This document shows positions 18,298 to 26,997 of a stretch of 64,000 nt of DNA, piece after piece. The notes below the pieces were generated by a model. That model searched no databases, was not told the origin of the DNA, and saw only the letters and a program-made list of their open reading frames with translations. Position 1 is the stretch's first letter. Every line of letters begins with the position of its first letter. The stretch is from NCBI RefSeq assembly GCF_026342835.1, contig NZ_JAPEMI010000001.1:2610501-2674500 (forward strand), written 5' to 3'. The position numbers and the translations under genes are program-made. The stretch is from Streptomyces sp. NBC_00154. Lineage in GTDB: Bacteria > Actinomycetota > Actinomycetes > Streptomycetales > Streptomycetaceae.

Positions 18298-19005
18298 TCA
18301 CCCCGGTGAGCCGCCCTGTCCGTCGAGCCGCGCCCGCCACTCCCGTACCGCTGCCTCGTCCACCGGCGCGTCCCATCCCTTGGGGCGCGCCGCACCCCCG
18401 ATGTGCACCGCGTCGATGCCCGCGGCCAGCAGCTCCGGCAGGTGTTCGAGCCGCAGCCCGCCCCCCACCAGGATCTGCGGCTCGTAGCCGGGCTCGCCGT
18501 TCCGTGCCGCCTCGACGAGCAGCACCGGGATGCCGTCGTCGACGCCCAGCGCCGATCCGGCCGTGAGGTACGTGTCGAGGCCGGGCAGGTCCGCCAGCTG
18601 CTTGCGCAGGGCGTCCCGGTCGGTGGCGCGGTCGATCGCACGGTGGAACGTCCAACTGCAGCCGTCCAGCTCGGCGACGAGCCGCTCGACGGCGACGAGG
18701 TCCGCGTGGCCCTGCGCATCCAGGAAGCCGAGGACGAATTCATCGGCCCCCTCGGCCCGCAGCTCGCGCGCCTTCCGTACGAGTACGTCGATGTCACCGG
18801 CCGCGAACCCGTCCGCCACTCTGAGCATCACCCGCAGCGGAATGTCGACTGCGGCACGGATCTTCGCGAAGGTCGCGCAGGACGGGGTCAGTCCGTCCGC
18901 CGCCATGTCGGTGACCAGCTCGAGCCGGTCTGCACCACCCGCCTGGGCAGCGACCGCGTCCTCCGCGTCGAGAGCGATCACCTCCAGGACTGCACGGTTG
19001 CTCAT
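18298..19005 (-). CDS. cutC: CutC family protein
   Basis: A 235-residue TIM-barrel protein of the CutC family. Characteristic segments are LEVIALDAEDAVAAQAGGAD and GGADRLELV at the N-terminus, VMLR, FVLGFLD, and a C-terminal ILVGGGLRLEHLPEL and VHIGGAARP. The family was named for copper homeostasis, but a direct copper role is doubtful. The ATG at 19005 is preceded by a DasR-type site only 28 bases upstream, and the divergent copA gene begins 246 bases away. Confidence 0.9.
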   Translation of the reverse strand: MSNRAVLEVIALDAEDAVAAQAGGADRLELVTDMAADGLTPSCATFAKIRAAVDIPLRVMLRVADGFAAGDIDVLVRKARELRAEGADEFVLGFLDAQGHADLVAVERLVAELDGCSWTFHRAIDRATDRDALRKQLADLPGLDTYLTAGSALGVDDGIPVLLVEAARNGEPGYEPQILVGGGLRLEHLPELLAAGIDAVHIGGAARPKGWDAPVDEAAVREWRARLDGQGGSPG

Positions 19006-19032
19006 GGGACCCCATTCCTCCAGTAAACAGCT

Positions 19033-19048
19033 ATAGGTCTAGTCCAAT
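19033..19048. promoter_or_regulatory. DasR-type operator (dre) before cutC
   Basis: ATAGGTCTAGTCCAAT matches the dre consensus ACTGGTCTAGACCACT in the GGTCTAG core and flanking CCA. It is almost identical to the complement of the site before nagK (ATAGGTCTAGTCCACT). It sits 28 bases upstream of cutC, so it probably overlaps the promoter. Confidence 0.7.
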
Positions 19049-19214
19049 GGCCAGCCTACGGGTCAGTCGGCTGAAGGTGCAGCTTCCCTGCGGACGTGAA
19101 GATACGCGAGGTCAGAGGGGTGCCCGACGGCCGGACACACCCGGGTCCGCGGCTCGGCACCGGATCCACCCTTGCGCTTCATAGGGGTGGGGGGTATACA
19201 TACATCAGTATCGG

Positions 19215-19231
19215 ATACCCCCTAGGGGTAT
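19215..19231. promoter_or_regulatory. CsoR-type copper operator before copA
   Basis: ATACCCCCTAGGGGTAT is a G/C-block palindrome typical of CsoR sites. A second G-rich half-site, GGGGGGTATAC, lies at about 19188-19199. The palindrome ends 20 bases before the copA start, which fits repression relieved by Cu(I). No csoR or copper chaperone gene is adjacent. Confidence 0.75.
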
Positions 19232-19250
19232 ATACGCCAGGGAGGACACC

Positions 19251-21533
19251 GTGTCCGCGCACACCGCCGCAACCGGCACCGGCACCACCGCAGAGGTCGA
19301 GCTCTCCATCGGCGGCATGACCTGCGCATCCTGCGCGGCCCGCATCGAGAAGAAGCTCAACCGGATGGACGGCGTCACCGCCACCGTCAACTACGCCACC
19401 GAGAAGGCCAAAGTCAGCTACCGGGGCGAGGACCTGTCCGTACAGGACCTGATCGCCACCGTCGAGAAGACCGGCTACACGGCGCAGGAGCCCGCGCCTC
19501 CGGTACGCACCGAGGAGCCCTCGCCCGCCGCCGAGGACGGGGCCGACGCGCTCCGCCCGCTGCGGCAGCGGCTGCTCACCGCCGTCGTGCTCGCCGTCCC
19601 GGTGATCGCGATGTCGATGATCCCGGCGCTGCAGTTCACGTACTGGCAGTGGCTCTCACTGACCCTGACCGCCCCCGTCGTCACCTACGCCGCCTGGCCG
19701 TTCCACCGCGCCGCCTGGACCAACGCCCGGCACGGCGCGGCGACGATGGACACACTGATCTCCGTCGGCACATCGGCCGCGTTCCTGTGGTCCGTGTGGG
19801 CGCTGTTCTTCGGCATGGCCGGAATGCCCGGCATGACGCACCCCTTCGAGCTGACCATCGGCCGCAGCGACGGCGCCGGGAACATCTATCTGGAGGCCGC
19901 GGCCGGAGTCACCGCGTTCATCCTGGCCGGCCGCTGGTTCGAGGCCCGCTCCAAGCGGAAGGCCGGTGCGGCGCTCAAGGCGCTCCTGGAGTTGGGTGCC
20001 AAGGAGGTCACCGTGCTGAGGGACGGTCGCGAGGTGACCGTGCCGACGGCTGAGCTGCAGGTCGGGGACCGGTTCCTGGTCCGTCCCGGCGAGAAGATCG
20101 CCACCGACGGCACCGTCGTCGAGGGCGCCTCCGCGGTGGACGCGTCGATGCTCACCGGCGAGTCCGTTCCGGTCGAGGTGGGGGTCGGTGACGCCGTCAC
20201 CGGTGCCACGCTCAACGCGGGCGGCCGTCTCGTCGTGCGCGCCACCCGGGTCGGCGCCGACACCCAGCTGGCACGGATGGCCAGGCTCGTGGAGGACGCG
20301 CAGAACGGCAAGGCGGCGGCCCAGCGCCTCGCCGACCGGATCTCGGCGGTCTTCGTCCCGGTCGTCCTGCTGATCGCGCTGGTCACCCTGGTCGTCTGGC
20401 TGCTACTCACGGACGACGTCACGGCCGCGTTCACCGCCGCCGTCGCCGTACTGATCATCGCCTGCCCGTGCGCACTCGGCCTCGCCACACCCACCGCCCT
20501 CATGGTCGGCACGGGGCGCGGCGCACAGCTCGGCATCCTGATCAAGGGGCCCGAGGTCCTGGAGACCACACGCCGCGTCGACACGATCGTCCTCGACAAG
20601 ACCGGCACGGTCACAACCGGCCGGATGACACTGCTGGACGTCCACATGGCGGCGGACACCGCGGACGAGGCGCAGCTGCTGCGGCTGGCCGGCGCCCTGG
20701 AGCACGCCTCCGAACACCCCATCGCCCAGGCGGTCGCCGCCGGCGCCCGCGAGCGGACCGGGGCCGCCCTGCCCGCCGTCCAGGACTTCGCCAATCTCGC
20801 GGGGCTCGGCGTCCAGGGTGTTGTCGAGGGCCACGCCGTCCTCGTCGGCCGGGAGCAACTGCTCGCCGAGTGGGAGATCCACCTGCCTGAGGAGCTGGCC
20901 CGCAAGAAGGCGGCGGCGGAAGCGGCCGGACGGACGGCCGTCGCGGTGGCCTGGGACGGCGAGGCGCGGGCGGTCCTGGAGGTCGCGGACGCGGTGAAGG
21001 AGACCAGCGCGGAGGCGATCGCACGGCTGCGGGCCCTCGGTCTGACACCGATCCTCCTCACCGGGGACAACCGGGCGGTGGCGGAGGCGGTCGCGGCGGA
21101 GGTCGGGATCGACCGGGACGACGTGTACGCGCAGGTCATGCCCGAGGACAAGGTCGATGTCGTCAAGCGGCTGCAGGCCCGGGGCCGTTCGGTCGCGATG
21201 GTCGGCGACGGCGTCAACGACGCGGCGGCACTGGCCCAGGCGGACCTGGGCCTGGCGATGGGCACGGGCACGGACGCGGCGATCGAGGCCGGCGACCTGA
21301 CCCTGGTCCGCGGGGACCTGCGGGCGGCGGCGGACGCGATCCGGCTGTCGCGCAAGACGCTGGGGACGATCCGTACGAACCTGTTCTGGGCGTTCGCGTA
21401 CAACGTGGCGGCGCTGCCGCTGGCCGCGGCGGGGCTGCTGAACCCGATGATCGCGGGGGCGGCGATGGCGTTCTCGTCGGTGTTCGTGGTGGGCAACTCG
21501 TTGCGGCTCCGGGGGTTCCGCGCGGTGGCGTAG
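19251..21533 (+). CDS. copA: Copper-exporting P1B-type ATPase
   Basis: A 760-residue heavy-metal P-type ATPase. One N-terminal metal-binding domain carries [16 protein letters not shown] (residues ~22-37). Eight transmembrane segments are expected. The membrane CPC site is at 405-407, the phosphorylated DKTGT at 449-453, HP motif in SEHPIAQA, and hinge [20 protein letters not shown] (~645-664). These mark Cu(I) export. GTG 19251 follows GGGAGG. The CsoR-type palindrome directly upstream supports copper induction. Confidence 0.95.
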   Translation: MSAHTAATGTGTTAEVELSIGGMTCASCAARIEKKLNRMDGVTATVNYATEKAKVSYRGEDLSVQDLIATVEKTGYTAQEPAPPVRTEEPSPAAEDGADALRPLRQRLLTAVVLAVPVIAMSMIPALQFTYWQWLSLTLTAPVVTYAAWPFHRAAWTNARHGAATMDTLISVGTSAAFLWSVWALFFGMAGMPGMTHPFELTIGRSDGAGNIYLEAAAGVTAFILAGRWFEARSKRKAGAALKALLELGAKEVTVLRDGREVTVPTAELQVGDRFLVRPGEKIATDGTVVEGASAVDASMLTGESVPVEVGVGDAVTGATLNAGGRLVVRATRVGADTQLARMARLVEDAQNGKAAAQRLADRISAVFVPVVLLIALVTLVVWLLLTDDVTAAFTAAVAVLIIACPCALGLATPTALMVGTGRGAQLGILIKGPEVLETTRRVDTIVLDKTGTVTTGRMTLLDVHMAADTADEAQLLRLAGALEHASEHPIAQAVAAGARERTGAALPAVQDFANLAGLGVQGVVEGHAVLVGREQLLAEWEIHLPEELARKKAAAEAAGRTAVAVAWDGEARAVLEVADAVKETSAEAIARLRALGLTPILLTGDNRAVAEAVAAEVGIDRDDVYAQVMPEDKVDVVKRLQARGRSVAMVGDGVNDAAALAQADLGLAMGTGTDAAIEAGDLTLVRGDLRAAADAIRLSRKTLGTIRTNLFWAFAYNVAALPLAAAGLLNPMIAGAAMAFSSVFVVGNSLRLRGFRAVA

Positions 21534-21534
21534 G

Positions 21535-21554
21535 ACCGGCCCGACGGGGCCGGT
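21535..21554. terminator. Terminator between copA and pxpC
   Basis: ACCGGCCC pairs with GGGCCGGT around a 4-base loop in the 23-base gap between the convergent copA and pxpC genes. Confidence 0.55.
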
Positions 21555-21556
21555 GG

Positions 21557-22417
21557 TCAGCCCGCGCTCACGAACCGCACCCGGGTGCCCGGCACCGCCT
21601 GTGCCGCCCCCGCGAGTGCGGTCTCGTCCACGACCCCGACGACCGGATAGCCCCCGGTCGTCGGATGGTCGTTGAGGAACACCACCGGGCGGCCGTCCGG
21701 CGGCACCTGAATGGCGCCGAGCACCATCCCCTCACTGGGCAGTTCGCCCTCGTGGGCGCGCGTCAGGGCCGGGCCCTCCGTGCGCAGGCCGATCCGGTTG
21801 CTGTGCGGCGAGACCCGGTACGTGGCCGTGGTGAGCGTGCGCAGCGCCTGATCCGTGAACCAGGTGTGGCGGGGGCCGAGGCGTACGGGGAGAACGAGCT
21901 CGGCGGGCGCGCCCGGCCAGGGCACGGCGTCGGGGGCCGCGGGCCGCGACGCCCCGTGTCCCAGCGGCAGTACGTCGCCGTCGCGCAGCGGCGCCGGGCC
22001 GAGCCCGGAGAGCAGGTCCGCGGACCTGCTGCCCAGCACCGGTTCCGGCAGCAGGCCGCCCCCGAACGCCAGATAGCTGCGCAGCCCCTGCACCGCGGGC
22101 CCCGCGTCGAGCACCGCGCCCGCCGGTACGTGCACGGGTGTCCCCCAGGCCACGGGCCGCCCGTCGACCGTGACCCGGCAGGGCGCACCGCCGACGACGG
22201 CGACCACGGGCCGGTCCGGGCGGACCGCGCAGCCGGTGGCGGTCGTCTCCAACAGCGCCGCGTCCGCAGGGTTTCCGGCCAGCCGGTTGGCGAGGCGGCG
22301 GGAGGGGGCGTCCAGGGCGCCGGCGCGCGGCACCCCGAGGTGCGCCCAGCCGATACGGCCCGCGTCCTGAACGGTGGTCAGGGCTCCGGCCCTGACCACC
22401 TCGATGGCACCGGTCAT
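21557..22417 (-). CDS. pxpC: 5-oxoprolinase subunit PxpC (KipA family)
   Basis: A 286-residue member of the biotin-dependent carboxyltransferase-like/KipA family. With PxpA and PxpB it hydrolyses 5-oxoproline to glutamate using ATP. Family landmarks are VVRAGALTTVQDAGRIGWAH at the N-terminus, GVPRAGALD, and DHPTTGGYPVVGVV near the C-terminus. The ATG at 22417 overlaps the pxpB stop (ATGA), so it is last in a coupled operon. A longer frame to 22495 runs inside pxpB and is not needed. Confidence 0.92.
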   Translation of the reverse strand: MTGAIEVVRAGALTTVQDAGRIGWAHLGVPRAGALDAPSRRLANRLAGNPADAALLETTATGCAVRPDRPVVAVVGGAPCRVTVDGRPVAWGTPVHVPAGAVLDAGPAVQGLRSYLAFGGGLLPEPVLGSRSADLLSGLGPAPLRDGDVLPLGHGASRPAAPDAVPWPGAPAELVLPVRLGPRHTWFTDQALRTLTTATYRVSPHSNRIGLRTEGPALTRAHEGELPSEGMVLGAIQVPPDGRPVVFLNDHPTTGGYPVVGVVDETALAGAAQAVPGTRVRFVSAG

Positions 22418-23196
22418 GGCCGCACCTCCGCCGCGACAAAGCGCACCCGTGCCCCGGGGCTCAGCAGGGCGGCCGGTTCGCGGGCCGGGTTCCACAGTTC
22501 GCCCGGCTCGGGCATCCGCCCGATGATCTGCCAGCCGCCGGGCGACGGGCGTGGGTAGACCCCGGTGTAGGCCCCCGCGAGGGCCAGCGCACCGGCCGGA
22601 ACCCTGGTGCGCGGAGTCGCGCGGCGCGGCAGGTGCAGGTGCTCGGGGAGGCCGGTGAGGTAGCCGAAGCCGGGGGCGAACCCGCAGAAGGCCACGCGGA
22701 ATTCGGTCCCGGCGTGGATGCGGGGCACCTCGGTGACGGTGACGCCCCAGGCCGCCGCGACGTCGGCGAGGTCCGGGCCGTCGTAGACGACGGGGATCTC
22801 GACGGCTTCCCCGGTGTCGCGCCGCAGCGGCGGTATCTCCCAGGAGACAAGTTCCCGGGCGAGCCGCGCGCTGCCGTCCGGGATGCGGTCCGCGATGCCG
22901 TCGAGCAGGACGGTCCGGGCACCGGGCACGATCTCGCGTACGGCAGGCAGTTCGCCGCGTGCGCGACGCCGCAGCAGTTCGGCGTGAAAGGCCTCGGCGT
23001 GCTCACCGGAGGACAGCTCGACGAGCAGCGCTCCGGAGCCGGCGGGAAGAATGCGGATGCCGGCCGGGGCGCCCGCCTCGCGGGACGGGCGGGTACTCGT
23101 CCCCCGCGACGCGGACGTACGCGCGTCGCGCGACTGTCCCGTGAGGACGCTCCGCTCGGCCGTGACCTCACGCGCGGCGCCGGTGCCCGCGCTCAT
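22414..23196 (-). CDS. pxpB: 5-oxoprolinase subunit PxpB (KipI family)
   Basis: A 260-residue KipI/carboxyltransferase-domain subunit. The conserved core begins near IRILPAGSGALLVEL (~residue 48). Further motifs are IPVVYDGPDL, HAGTEFRVAFCGFAPGFGYL and PSPGGWQIIGRMP. The first ~45 residues are a Ser/Arg/Thr-rich extension absent from most homologues, so the real start could be internal. ATG 23196 overlaps the pxpA stop (ATGA). It works with PxpA and PxpC in 5-oxoproline hydrolysis. Confidence 0.9.
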   Translation of the reverse strand: MSAGTGAAREVTAERSVLTGQSRDARTSASRGTSTRPSREAGAPAGIRILPAGSGALLVELSSGEHAEAFHAELLRRRARGELPAVREIVPGARTVLLDGIADRIPDGSARLARELVSWEIPPLRRDTGEAVEIPVVYDGPDLADVAAAWGVTVTEVPRIHAGTEFRVAFCGFAPGFGYLTGLPEHLHLPRRATPRTRVPAGALALAGAYTGVYPRPSPGGWQIIGRMPEPGELWNPAREPAALLSPGARVRFVAAEVRP

Positions 23197-23990
23197 GCGA
23201 ATGCCCGCACGGCCACGCCCGCTTGTTCGAGCGCCGCTCTGATCCTGCGTGCCAGCGCCGCCGCGCCCGGGGTGTCGCCGTGCACGCAGAGCGAGCGTGC
23301 CGCGACCGGTATCCGGCTGCCGTCCGCGCCGGTGACGCCCCGGTCCACCGCCATCCCGACACTGCGGCGTACGACTTCGTCCTCGTCGTGCAGCACCGCG
23401 CCGGGCTCGCTCCGCGGGACCAGCGTGCCCTGCGGGGTGTACGCGCGGTCGGCGAAGGCCTCCTCGACGGAAGTGAGACCCGCGGCCCTGGCGTGGGCGA
23501 GCAGGCGCGACCCGGGGAGCCCGAGGACCGCCAGGTCCCCGCCGGCCAGCCCGACGCCCTCGACCACGGCTGCCGCCTGGTCGTCGTCCCAGACGGCACG
23601 GTTGTAGAGGGCGCCGTGCGGTTTGACGTACGCGACCGTGGAGCCGGCCGCTTCGGCGAAGACCCGCAGGGCGCCGATCTGGTAGGCGATCTCGGCGGTG
23701 AGTTCGGCGGGTGGCACATCCATGGAGCGACGCCCGAAGCCGGCCAGATCGCGGTAGGCGACCTGGGCACCGATCCGGACGCCTCTGGCGGCCGCGATGT
23801 CGCAGACCCGCCGCATCACGGAGGCGTCGCCCGCGTGGAACCCGCAGGCCACATTGGCGCTGGTGACGCAATCGAGCAGCGCGTCGTCATCGGTGAGGGT
23901 CCAGTGCCCGAACCCTTCGCCGAGATCCGCGTTGAGATCCATCGGGTTCGTCGGGCTCGCCGGGTTCGTCGGGTTCGTCAGATCCATCAC
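23193..23990 (-). CDS. pxpA: 5-oxoprolinase subunit PxpA (LamB/YcsF family)
   Basis: A 265-residue LamB/YcsF protein. MDLNADLGEGFGHW, VTSANVACGFHAGD, VRIGAQVAYRDLAGFGRR and YVKPHGALYN are diagnostic. It is the first gene of pxpABC. The N-terminus has an unusual Asn-Pro-rich stretch (LTNPTNPASPTNP), seemingly a short repeat. The start is GTG 23990, followed at once by ATG 23987. The promoter TTGTCA, 17 bases, TAGCGT predicts an mRNA beginning at or next to this GTG, hence leaderless. The operator fills the spacer. Confidence 0.92.
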   Translation of the reverse strand: MMDLTNPTNPASPTNPMDLNADLGEGFGHWTLTDDDALLDCVTSANVACGFHAGDASVMRRVCDIAAARGVRIGAQVAYRDLAGFGRRSMDVPPAELTAEIAYQIGALRVFAEAAGSTVAYVKPHGALYNRAVWDDDQAAAVVEGVGLAGGDLAVLGLPGSRLLAHARAAGLTSVEEAFADRAYTPQGTLVPRSEPGAVLHDEDEVVRRSVGMAVDRGVTGADGSRIPVAARSLCVHGDTPGAAALARRIRAALEQAGVAVRAFA

Positions 23991-24004
23991 GGGCGCACGC
24001 TAGC

Positions 24005-24019
24005 GATTGTTCAACAATC
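24005..24019. promoter_or_regulatory. GntR-type operator before pxpA
   Basis: GATTGTTCAACAATC is a palindrome with 7-base perfect arms. On the minus strand it occupies the spacer between TTGTCA and TAGCGT of the predicted pxpA promoter, so binding would block RNA polymerase. A near copy lies at 25111-25125 before the DUF969 gene. The divergent gntR gene between them probably encodes the binder. Confidence 0.8.
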
Positions 24020-24116
24020 TGACAAGACCCGGCTTGGGGAGTGAGACACCCGTACGGTTCACTGGGCACAGAGTGCGCACCGGACGACGCGCACGGCAAC
24101 AGGCGGAGGACGGGCC

Positions 24117-24833
24117 ATGGCGGGGAATGCGGGCGGCCGGACTTCTCCGGATCTCTCGGAACTGGCGGCGGACAGTGCCTCCCTGGCCCGGTCCGGCACC
24201 GCCGAGCGGGTCGCCGCCATCCTGCGGGACCGGATCATGGAAGGCTACTTCCCGCCGGGCAGCCGGCTCTCCGAGGAGAGCATCAGCGGCGCCCTCGCCG
24301 TGTCCCGGAACACCTTGCGCGAGGCCTTCCGCCTGCTGTCGCACGAACGCCTCCTGGAACACCGGCTCAACAAGGGCGTCTTCGTCCGCGTCCTCGCCGT
24401 CGACGACCTGGTGGACATCTACCGGGTCCGGCTGCTCGTCGAGTGCGCCGCCCTGCGGACGCTGGGCGAGCCGCCGTACGACCTGACGGCCGTCGAGGCC
24501 GCCGTGTCGACGGGCGAGCAGGCGGCGCTCGCCAACGACTGGCCGGTCTGCTCGACCGCCAACATCCGCTTCCACCAGGCCCTGGCCGGCCTCGCGAACA
24601 GCCCCCGCACGGACGAGCTGATGCGCAACGTCCTCGCCGAACTGCGGCTGGCCTTCCATGTGATGGCCGACCCGCGCCGGTTCCACGAGCCCTACCTCAC
24701 CCGGAACAGGGAGATCGCGGACAGACTCGCCGAGGGCGACGCGGCGGGCGCCGAGCGGATGCTGGCCTTCTACCTGGAGGACTCACGGCGCCAGCTGGCG
24801 GAGGCGTACGCGGAGCGCCTGACCGCGCGATAG
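24117..24833 (+). CDS. GntR/FCD family transcriptional regulator
   Basis: A 238-residue FadR-subfamily regulator. A winged helix occupies residues ~27-90 (AERVAAILRDRIMEGYFPPG, ISGALAVSRNTLREAFRLL), then an all-helical FCD ligand-binding domain with the metal-binding His pattern (IRFHQALAGL). It is divergent from pxpA and upstream of the DUF969 operon. The shared palindrome in both flanking promoters suggests it represses both, with 5-oxoproline or a related acid as a likely effector; that is inference. ATG 24117 follows GGAGGA. Confidence 0.88.
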   Translation: MAGNAGGRTSPDLSELAADSASLARSGTAERVAAILRDRIMEGYFPPGSRLSEESISGALAVSRNTLREAFRLLSHERLLEHRLNKGVFVRVLAVDDLVDIYRVRLLVECAALRTLGEPPYDLTAVEAAVSTGEQAALANDWPVCSTANIRFHQALAGLANSPRTDELMRNVLAELRLAFHVMADPRRFHEPYLTRNREIADRLAEGDAAGAERMLAFYLEDSRRQLAEAYAERLTAR

Positions 24834-25207
24834 CCCCACCCGGGCACCCGCCGCGCGGCAACCCCACTCGGTACGGCCCGGCGTTTCACCCCGCGCCGGG
24901 CCGTGTCACGCATGGAACGTTCCACAATCCGTGCGATCCCCCGAACCCCGCCCGTCGCACCACGCGCCGGACTCTCTCCGGGCGAAACCACAGATCAGGG
25001 CCAAAGCGCACCATCTTTCGCCCGCGTCGGCCGAACCGGGCACCATCCGCTCCGGCCGCACCACGGCCCCACCTCACGCTTTGCTATCCATGTAGCCCAC
25101 ACCCTTGTGGGTTTGTTGAACAATCGCTTAATGTCTCGCGCACTACCCCGTCTGATCAGGACCGTGCAGGCATGCCTGCACGTCCATGCGCGGAAGAAGG
25201 CCGACGC
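24834..25207. other. Intergenic region between gntR and the DUF969 operon
   Basis: About 370 bases with no convincing gene. The proximal part is G+C-rich and featureless. The distal part turns A+T-richer and holds the palindromic operator (25111-25125) and a weak promoter. A leader of roughly 70 bases then precedes the DUF969 start. Confidence 0.5.
25111..25125. promoter_or_regulatory. GntR-type operator before the DUF969 operon
   Basis: GTTTGTTGAACAATC differs from a perfect GATTGTT/AACAATC palindrome by one base and matches the pxpA operator. It lies between TTGTGG (25105-25110) and CTTAAT (25127-25132), a plausible promoter with a 16-base spacer. Confidence 0.75.
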
Positions 25208-25939
25208 GTGATCGTTCTCCTCGGCGTGCTCGTGGTGATCCTCGGATTCGCCACCCGCCGCAATCCCCTCCTTGTGGTGGGTGTCGCAGGCATCGTCACA
25301 GGGCTGCTCGGCAAGCTCTCCCCGCAGGAGGTGCTGGCCACATTCGGCAACAGCTTCGCCTCCGCGCGCTCCGTGACCGTCTTCGTCATCACCCTGCCCG
25401 TCATCGGGCTTCTCGAGCGGTACGGACTCCAGGAGCAGGCCCGTACTCTCATCGGCAAGCTGGGCAGGCTGACCACCGGCCGCTTCCTGGCGCTCTACCT
25501 GCTGATACGGCAGCTCACCGCCTCCGTCGGCCTCACCAGCATCGGCGGCCCCGCGCAGAGTGTGCGGCCGCTGATCGCCCCGATGGCCGAGGCCGCCGCC
25601 GAGGCCAAGGCGGGTCGTCCGCTGCCGCAAAAGCTGCGCGAGAAGGTCCGCTCGCACGCGTCAGGCGCCGACACCATCGGGGTGTTCTTCGGCGAGGACT
25701 GCTTCATCGCCATCGGATCGATCCTGCTGATCACCGGCTTCGTGAACTCCACGTACGACCAGCACCTCGAACCCCTGCATCTGGCCCTGTGGGCGATCCC
25801 CTCCGCGATCTGCGCCTTCCTGATCCACGGGGCCCGCCTGCTCAACCTGGACCGGCAGCTGGAGCGCGAACTCGCCGTCGCCGCCGCCGAGAACGACCTG
25901 ACGACGCACGCCGGGCTCCGGACGGAGGACGCCAAGTGA
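25208..25939 (+). CDS. DUF969 membrane protein, putative 5-oxoproline transporter part
   Basis: A 243-residue integral membrane protein with about six hydrophobic segments. DUF969 and DUF979 proteins occur as adjacent pairs and resemble halves of a carboxylate-type secondary transporter. Conserved parts include GLLERYGLQEQARTLIGKLG, TSIGGPAQSVRPLIAPMAEA and FFGEDCFIAIGSILLI. GTG 25208 is preceded by GGAAGAAGG. It overlaps DUF979 by four bases (GTGA). The shared operator with pxpA suggests uptake of 5-oxoproline. Substrate is inferred, not shown. Confidence 0.85.
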   Translation: MIVLLGVLVVILGFATRRNPLLVVGVAGIVTGLLGKLSPQEVLATFGNSFASARSVTVFVITLPVIGLLERYGLQEQARTLIGKLGRLTTGRFLALYLLIRQLTASVGLTSIGGPAQSVRPLIAPMAEAAAEAKAGRPLPQKLREKVRSHASGADTIGVFFGEDCFIAIGSILLITGFVNSTYDQHLEPLHLALWAIPSAICAFLIHGARLLNLDRQLERELAVAAAENDLTTHAGLRTEDAK

Positions 25940-26904
25940 TCAAGTCCGAGTACTTCTTCTGGCTGGTCGGCGCGGTGTTCCTCGTCATGGCCGCGCAGAT
26001 GGTCATGGACCGCAGCAACCCCAAGCGCTTCGGTTCGGCCGGTTTCTGGGGTCTGCTCGGCGCCGCGTTCTTCTACTCCACCGGAGTCGTCGACAAGTCC
26101 CTCCCCGCCGAACCGCTGGGTGTCGCCGTCCTGATCCTGATCGTCCTGGGCGGCTGCGGTCTCACCGGCAAGGGCGCATCACACACTCCTTCCCGCGAGA
26201 AGCGCGCAGCCTCGGCCGCCCGCCTCGGCAACAAGCTGTTCCTTCCGGCTCTCACCATCCCCGTCGTCGCGATGGTCTGCGCGACGCTCGTGAAGAACTG
26301 GAAGATCGGTGGCGAACCGGTCCTGGAGCCGGGGTACGAGACCATCCTGGGTCTCGGCGTCGGCGCCATCGCCGCGCTGATCGTAGGCATGGTGCTGTTG
26401 CGCGAGCGCAGGATCTCCGTGCCGCTGCACTCCGGTCGCAACATGCTGGAATCGATGGGCTGGGCGCTGATCCTGCCTCAGCTGCTCGCAGTCCTCGGCT
26501 CGATCTTCCAGTCCGCCGGTGTCGGTGAGCAGGTCGGAAGGATCAGTGAGGCGGTGCTGCCGGACGGTCAGAAGTTCGTGGCCGTGGCCGTCTACTGCTG
26601 CGGCATGGCGCTGTTCACCATCGTCATGGGCAATGCCTTCGCCGCGTTCCCGGTGATGACCGCCGCGATCGGCTGGCCCGTCCTCATCGAGCAGATGAAC
26701 GGCAACGCGCCCGCGATCCTCGCGATCGGCATGCTCTGCGGCTTCTGCGGCACCCTCGTCACCCCGATGGCCGCCAACTTCAACCTGGTTCCCGCCGCTC
26801 TGCTCGAACTCAAGGACCAGTACGGCCCGATCAAGGCGCAACTCCCCACGGCAGCGGCCCTGCTGGTCTGCAACGTCGCGATCATGGCCCTCTTCGCCTT
26901 CTGA
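25936..26904 (+). CDS. DUF979 membrane protein
   Basis: A 322-residue membrane protein with about nine hydrophobic segments, the usual partner of DUF969. Segments include KSEYFFWLVGAVFLVMAAQM, AVYCCGMALFTIVMGNAFAA and FCGTLVTPMAANFNLVPAAL. The last, with its TPMAANFN element, looks like a re-entrant transport signature. GTG 25936 overlaps the upstream stop, so the two proteins are made together, probably as one heteromeric transporter. Confidence 0.85.
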   Translation: MIKSEYFFWLVGAVFLVMAAQMVMDRSNPKRFGSAGFWGLLGAAFFYSTGVVDKSLPAEPLGVAVLILIVLGGCGLTGKGASHTPSREKRAASAARLGNKLFLPALTIPVVAMVCATLVKNWKIGGEPVLEPGYETILGLGVGAIAALIVGMVLLRERRISVPLHSGRNMLESMGWALILPQLLAVLGSIFQSAGVGEQVGRISEAVLPDGQKFVAVAVYCCGMALFTIVMGNAFAAFPVMTAAIGWPVLIEQMNGNAPAILAIGMLCGFCGTLVTPMAANFNLVPAALLELKDQYGPIKAQLPTAAALLVCNVAIMALFAF

Positions 26905-26997
26905 CCCGGACCGCCCCTCACCCCAGCCGCCCCTGACCCCCTGGCCCGAGCCGCCCCTTGACCCGAGCCGCTCGCCCACCTCCTTGGAGTGACCCCG

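Noticed and set aside
18298..21533. cutC and copA as a joint copper operon
   Set aside because: They are divergent, have different operators (DasR-type and CsoR-type), and a copper role of CutC is not secure.
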